A stretch of 64,000 nt of DNA from Arthrobacter sp. AQ5-06 (GTDB lineage Bacteria > Actinomycetota > Actinomycetes > Actinomycetales > Micrococcaceae). Location: NCBI RefSeq assembly GCF_003287955.1, contig NZ_QMKP01000004.1, positions 124,001 to 188,000 of the forward strand. The letters run 5' to 3'. The notes beneath the pieces were generated by a model, which was given only the letters and a program-made list of their open reading frames with translations, did no database searches and was not told the DNA's origin. A program made the translations under genes and the position numbers. Below are positions 59,951 to 64,000 of this stretch, one piece after another; position 1 is the stretch's first letter; each line of letters opens with the position of its first letter.

Positions 59951-61213
59951 TCAGGTAGTGATTCGGCTTTCGACGGCGCTCACCGGCTTCACGCTGAGCG
60001 AAGGCTTCCGCGGGACCAAGAGGAATATCAGGGCGCCGATGACTGCCGGGATGACGAAGGCGTAGAAACCCGCGTTGGGCTGGCTCGGAATCAAGGTGAT
60101 GACGAGGGCCAGATAAGTCGGGCCGACGATCGCGCCGAAGCGTCCGATGCCCAGGCTGAACCCCAGGGCAGTTCCCCTTATACGGTCGGGATAGTACTGC
60201 GCAACGAAAATGTTGATGACGTTCTGTGTTCCCAGTGTGCCCATGCCCGCCAGCGCTGAGAGTCCGAGCAACAGCCAGTAGGGCTGCTGTGTGGTGAGGC
60301 CGAGCATGGCGGCGGCCGCGGCGACGAAGCACAGGATCACCGTCATTTTGAGGTGGCCACGATCTGACAGGAGCGTAATGAGGATGGTGCCGACGATGGC
60401 GCCGATGTTGAAGGTCATGGAAAACTCGAGTGAAGATCCCAGACCATAGCCGCGCTCCATCATGAGCGTTGGCAGCCAGGTGCTCGCGCCGTAAACAAGC
60501 ACCAGCCCTAGGAAGGTTGCAACCCAAAAGAGGGGTGTTGCCAGCCTAAAGCCCGGGCTGAATAGCTCTGCGACTGTATTTTTCTGCGTTGATACGGATG
60601 GCGTCGCGGATTCGGCCTTTACCGCGCTGGGCAGGTAGGACGGCACCACGCGGAGGACGGCCGGTACTAGCAGCAACGGCAGCACCCCGAGCGCAAACAG
60701 CCATTGGAAGTCGGCCACTGGAAGCAACGCGCGGCCGATGAAGGCCGACAGCAGGCCACCGATCCCGATTCCGCTGAGGACAATGCCGGTACACAACGAC
60801 TTGCGCCGGGCCGGTGCCCAGTCCGAAACAAAGGCTACCGCTAGCGGAACAAGGGATCCGAGGGCGAGCCCGGTCAGGAAACGTGAGACCGTGAACGACG
60901 TTACGTCGGGGGCCAGCGCGCTGAAGAGCATGCAGAGTGAGATCCATACGAGCGAGATCGCAATGGGCAGCTTGCGGCCGAAACGGTCACCGGCCCAACC
61001 GGCCACGATGGCGCCCAAGGGCATGCCCAAAGATGTGACACTCCCGATGAGCCCGAGGGTGGTGATCTGTACATCCCAATCCGGATGTTTCAGCAGCGAC
61101 GGGCCGACTGCCCCGAGTAAGAAGAGATCGGATCCATCGATGCACAGGATTAGTGTGCCAAGGATTACTAGCGGTACGGTGCGGACACCCCGCGATGTTT
61201 CTTTAGTCGTCAT
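59951..61213 (-). CDS. AAHS-family MFS transporter
   Basis: This 420-residue major-facilitator protein has 12 hydrophobic segments. It has LILCIDGSDLFLLGAVGPSL, the helix-1 D-G-x-D-L signature of aromatic acid:H+ symporters, and GWAGDRFGRKLPI, the loop 2-3 motif. The loop FVSDWAPARRKSLCTGIVLS is also typical. It likely imports an aromatic or aliphatic acid that the following enzymes break down. Confidence 0.9.
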   Translation of the reverse strand: MTTKETSRGVRTVPLVILGTLILCIDGSDLFLLGAVGPSLLKHPDWDVQITTLGLIGSVTSLGMPLGAIVAGWAGDRFGRKLPIAISLVWISLCMLFSALAPDVTSFTVSRFLTGLALGSLVPLAVAFVSDWAPARRKSLCTGIVLSGIGIGGLLSAFIGRALLPVADFQWLFALGVLPLLLVPAVLRVVPSYLPSAVKAESATPSVSTQKNTVAELFSPGFRLATPLFWVATFLGLVLVYGASTWLPTLMMERGYGLGSSLEFSMTFNIGAIVGTILITLLSDRGHLKMTVILCFVAAAAAMLGLTTQQPYWLLLGLSALAGMGTLGTQNVINIFVAQYYPDRIRGTALGFSLGIGRFGAIVGPTYLALVITLIPSQPNAGFYAFVIPAVIGALIFLLVPRKPSLSVKPVSAVESRITT

Positions 61214-61339
61214 TGACCGGCCTTTGTGCGTTGTAGGAATTCAAGGAAGGTGCTATCTAGCAGGGGGTGAAAGCGAATGAAGCAGCACCGCGGACCTGAT
61301 CCAGGATTGCGGCGATGCTTTCCGGGGCAGGTGGCCGCG

Positions 61340-61705
61340 CGATGCTAAGACGGCGTCGAGTTCCAGGTCGTCCGGGTTCTCGAACTAATCCGGAGTGACC
61401 ACCCAGGGGGCCGACGGGTCCGAAGTCCGGGAAGGACTTGCCCAGGCCGAACTGCGGGGCCAGGCCCCGGAGCTGGGACATCCTCGGTGACCGCGCCCGT
61501 GATGCAGGTCGGGAAGTTGGTGAATACCGGCGTCTCGGGCTGGGCGAATCCGGACTGCTTTGCGTGATCGGAGTAGTTCAAACCGCTCATGCACCCCGGC
61601 CAGGTCCGGACCGAAACGGCCCCCACCGGCCTTCCACACATCGACACCCCGGTCATCGGCGGTGATGACAGTCGCACGGCGGGCATGATTGGCGAGACGC
61701 ATGGC
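61340..61705 (-). pseudogene. Fumarylacetoacetate hydrolase-family remnant
   Basis: The N-terminal part reads MRLANHARRATVITADDRGV, then GGGRFGPDLAGVHERFE. A later frame has GLNYSDHAKQSGFAQPETPV, the FAH metal-site region, then VFTNFPTCITG. A third part reads QFGLGKSFPDFGPVGP and the last degenerates near DDLELDAV. Frameshifts and deletions separate the parts, and the C-terminal half is lost. It lies directly upstream of the MFS operon, in the same orientation. Confidence 0.75.
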
Positions 61706-61862
61706 TCTCCTAAGGGTGATGGTGAGGATGGTGACGGGGCGGGCTGTGGAGGACTTCCTGACACGCTCCCGAACCGTCTGCACTGATAGTTGCATCACGT
61801 TCCATGACGATGTAGGAGACTTTCATTGATTGGCAGAATCGGAAAAATGAGGCAGAGCAGCG

Positions 61863-62675
61863 ATGAATGAGCAGCGAAAACCACGGGGCCGGCGGCCGGT
61901 TGTAGGAGAGCCGGTCCTGGATCGTGCCTTTAGGCTCCTAACGGCTTTCAGTGCCGAAGACGCCCAGCTTTCGCTGACATCGCTCAGTGCAAGGACGGGA
62001 ATTCCGTTGAGTTCGGTTCTTCGCCTTTGCCGCAAGCTCGGGGAACTTGGGATGCTTGAACGCACTACCGGCGGTGACTACGTCATCGGTTTAAAGCTCC
62101 TCGAAGTAGCCTCGCTGGCTCCTCGGGGCCACGGTCTTCGCGCGGTTGCCATGCCATTCATGGAAGATCTGCACCATGCCACGAATCACCATGTGCTGCT
62201 CGCTGTGAGGGATCGCGACGAGGCTGTCCTGGTCGAGCGGCTGTCCGCCCACGAAGCAGGAATGATCATGTACCGTATCGGTGGCAGGGTGCCGCTTCAT
62301 TCCACGAGCGTCGGTCTAGTGCTGCTGGCGTATGCCGATCCGGAATTAAAGGAGGAGATACTGAACCGCAAACTCACCCTGGAGCCCGAGGGGCAGGATG
62401 TTTCGTCAGTGGAGCTTCGGGCACGGTTAGCTTCGGTCCGTCAGCAGGGCTTTGCAGTTGCTACCAGGCCCTTGCCGGAACCTGCGACGTCGGTTGCGGC
62501 GCCTATTTTCGGCCCAGGTCAGCAGATTATCGGCGCAATGTCCGTCCTAGGTCCGGTGGGGGTCATCGAGCCGCGTGTCATCATCCCCGCCTTGGTGGCG
62601 GTGGCGCGCTCCATTTCACGCGCCGCAGCGTCGGGCAACACTGGTGCGACCGGACACGAAGGGGGCGCTGACTAG
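61863..62675 (+). CDS. IclR-family transcriptional regulator
   Basis: This 270-residue regulator has an N-terminal winged helix (LSLTSLSARTGIPLSSVLRL, then CRKLGELGMLERTTGG) and the IclR effector domain (DLHHATNHHVLLAVRDRDEA, then PLHSTSVGLVLLAY). It diverges from the FAH-MFS-amidohydrolase operon over about 150 bases, so it probably controls that operon in response to the catabolite. No clean palindrome is obvious, except GATTGGCAGAATC near 61829. Confidence 0.9.
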   Translation: MNEQRKPRGRRPVVGEPVLDRAFRLLTAFSAEDAQLSLTSLSARTGIPLSSVLRLCRKLGELGMLERTTGGDYVIGLKLLEVASLAPRGHGLRAVAMPFMEDLHHATNHHVLLAVRDRDEAVLVERLSAHEAGMIMYRIGGRVPLHSTSVGLVLLAYADPELKEEILNRKLTLEPEGQDVSSVELRARLASVRQQGFAVATRPLPEPATSVAAPIFGPGQQIIGAMSVLGPVGVIEPRVIIPALVAVARSISRAAASGNTGATGHEGGAD

Positions 62676-63097
62676 CCCCGCTGGCTTCAGTCAGTCGGAT
62701 ACTGCCGCGTCTGACCTTCCCGGCGTGGGCGCCGCCGGTTGGCCCCGGTGTGGATGTGCACGACGTCCCTGGCGCCTTCCCGGTCCCAGGCTTCCATGGC
62801 ATCGGCCCTCCGTTCGTCGAACTTGAATCTTTCTTCCAGAAGGCGCGGAAAACTCTGGTCCGCAGCTGCCGCAGCATAACCGTGTGTCGCTCGAGAATTT
62901 GAGCAAGCCCAGGAAGTCGCGAGATGAGGACGACGGGCTCTCGGGCACTTCGCCCGGCCCGTTCGGCTCACGTACGGGAGCTCTGCAAGTGCGAATAGAG
63001 GGATGTGAGCGGCGGGACGGCAGTTGTTGCGATAGGCGGCGATCCGGGTGATCGCCTTGTGCCGTCCCGCCGCAGTCTCTGGGGCTCTCTGAGCTTC
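62676..63097. other. Region without a convincing gene
   Basis: About 420 bases with overlapping short frames in several phases. One minus-strand frame (62687-62971) contains SFPRLLEERFKFDERRADAM, but no recognised domain. It may be decayed coding sequence. Confidence 0.4.
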
Positions 63098-63460
63098 TCA
63101 GGTCTGCGGTCGATCCTGAGATATTCGGGAATCCACCCGCCAGATGTCGATCCCATCGTCTTGATGAATCATGACGCGGCCGTTTCCACTGCACAGGTGG
63201 ATCCACATGGTGGAGCCGTCTGCGGTGATGTCGTCGATCCATCCGGTGCCGGCCGTTTTGGGTCCGCGGCGAAGCTCAACGAATTCCCCACGCCACAGGT
63301 GCTTCCACAGGCGTATCAGGAGTGGCTGGCTTCGCCGTTCCGGCAGGCTGCCTGCTCCCGTCGTCCGTGTGGTCGTTGAAAGCCTGCTGTCGGTCCTGGG
63401 CGACTGGGGCGTGGCGCTTTTCCTAGGGGGTGCCACGGCGACCGCGCCTTTTCCGTTCAT
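63098..63460 (-). CDS. Small hypothetical protein with GWIDDITADG-type pattern
   Basis: The C-terminal 60 residues (ELRRGPKTAGTGWIDDITAD, then GSTMWIHLCSGNGRVMIHQD, ending DGIDIWRVDSRI) resemble, in layout, the 72-residue protein encoded at 37057. The N-terminal 60 residues look like non-coding extension, and the true start is unclear; no strong ribosome-binding site was found for ATG 63460. I consider the C-terminal part real. Function unknown. Confidence 0.5.
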   Translation of the reverse strand: MNGKGAVAVAPPRKSATPQSPRTDSRLSTTTRTTGAGSLPERRSQPLLIRLWKHLWRGEFVELRRGPKTAGTGWIDDITADGSTMWIHLCSGNGRVMIHQDDGIDIWRVDSRISQDRPQT

Positions 63461-63494
63461 GTCGGTTCCCGTTCAGGTAGCAGCCGCGTTTAAT

Positions 63495-64000
63495 TTAGAC
63501 GGCTTCGAGGACGCTGACGTAGTTGGCGATGCCTACGCCGCCCATGTTCTGGACGGCGGCGCGGCTCGGGTTGGCGAGCTGCATGTCACCTGCCGTGCCG
63601 GTGAGCTGCATGGCGGCGATGACGTGTTGGGATACGCCGGTGGCGCCGACGGGGTGGCCCTTGGCTTTGAGTCCGCCGGAGACGTTGATGGGCAGCTTCC
63701 CGTCCTTGAAGACCCAGCCTTCCTGCACAGCGCGGGCGCCCTGGCCCGGTTCGGTCAGGCCCATGGCCTCGTACATGAGCAGTTCGGCGATGGTGAAGCA
63801 GTCGTGGACCTCAGCGAAGTCCAGGTCCCCGAGTTCGACGCCGGCCATCCCCAGCGCGCGCTGCCAGGACACCCGGGTGGCGGCGAAGGCGGTGGGGTCG
63901 CGGCGTTCGGCCGGGAAGAAGTCGTTGGCGTGGCCGAAACCGGCGAGCCTTACCGGCGCAGTTGCCCCACCGGTTGGTGAGACGGACAGCACGACGGCGG
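63495..64000 (-). CDS. Thiolase-family protein, C-terminal part (5' end outside window)
   Basis: The gene enters from the right edge; the frame is open there, so at least half the protein is missing. The remaining ~165 residues contain DLDFAEVHDCFTIAELLMYE, NVSGGLKAKGHPVGATGVSQ with the catalytic His-region, and NMGGVGIANYVSVLEAV. The pattern matches SCP2/acetyl-CoA acetyltransferase-like thiolases, acting in fatty-acid or sterol degradation. Substrate cannot be defined. Confidence 0.92.
   Translation of the reverse strand, partial: AVVLSVSPTGGATAPVRLAGFGHANDFFPAERRDPTAFAATRVSWQRALGMAGVELGDLDFAEVHDCFTIAELLMYEAMGLTEPGQGARAVQEGWVFKDGKLPINVSGGLKAKGHPVGATGVSQHVIAAMQLTGTAGDMQLANPSRAAVQNMGGVGIANYVSVLEAV

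Noticed and set aside
1-64000. CRISPR arrays, insertion sequences or complete prophage
   Set aside because: I saw no regular direct repeats with spacers, no transposase motifs and no phage structural genes. The remnants are explained by decay and deletion.

Overview
The window is high-GC DNA with gene families and small-protein types typical of a soil actinobacterium of the Arthrobacter/Pseudarthrobacter group. The pointers are an actinobacterial-type high-affinity [NiFe] hydrogenase operon, an lhr-nei helicase/glycosylase pair, a DUF222/HNH protein, a c-di-AMP riboswitch in front of a secreted muralytic-type protein, and many overlapping ATGA/GTGA gene junctions. Genus placement is inference, because no 16S rRNA or other marker is present.

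Layout. 1-4454: the 3' end of phosphoenolpyruvate carboxylase, then a convergent FecBCD-type ABC importer. 4607-16353: a hydrogenase island. The minus-strand operon runs hypA, hypB, small subunit, large subunit, NifU/Rieske-like protein, three uncharacterised cytoplasmic proteins, a 39-residue membrane peptide, a maturation protease, hypC and an acidic protein. A NixA-type nickel permease diverges from it. hypD, hypE and hypF are not in the window. 16355-24479: housekeeping and regulatory genes (DedA, macrodomain, pseudouridine synthase, ArsR plus SRPBCC pair, TetR plus DUF4188 pair, MocR plus YczE pair) with several clear operator palindromes. 24476-32076: nei, lhr and a FAD/Rieske oxidoreductase. 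32119-38139: secreted DUF4232 and YcnI proteins, a membrane protein, a flavin oxidoreductase and a group of very small proteins.

38430-45028 is a decaying accessory stretch. A TetR-controlled MFS/amidohydrolase/agmatine-deiminase operon ends in a deletion scar that joins a broken deiminase to the tail of an amidase. Beyond it lie remnants of an amino-sugar operon (ROK kinase, nagB, nagA). 45029-57868 returns to core-like genes: a DJ-1 family protein, tRNA-Ser(CGA), an HNH protein, a three-gene dehydrogenase/pterin-synthase-like/glycosyltransferase operon, an AlkZ-like protein, tadA, PAP2, upp, VOC, HAD proteins, and the c-di-AMP riboswitch with its secreted protein. 58193-62675 is a catabolic operon (broken FAH protein, AAHS-type MFS, NTF2-like protein, amidohydrolase) beside an IclR regulator. 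The window ends inside a thiolase gene.

The two most coherent systems are the hydrogenase island, which has its own nickel uptake and metal-insertion genes, and the dehydrogenase/PTPS-like/glycosyltransferase operon. The latter looks like an undescribed pterin-type or sugar-conjugate pathway, because its PTPS-like protein has lost canonical residues. Several genes are split by single-base shifts, two of them in G runs, so some pseudogene calls could be sequencing errors.
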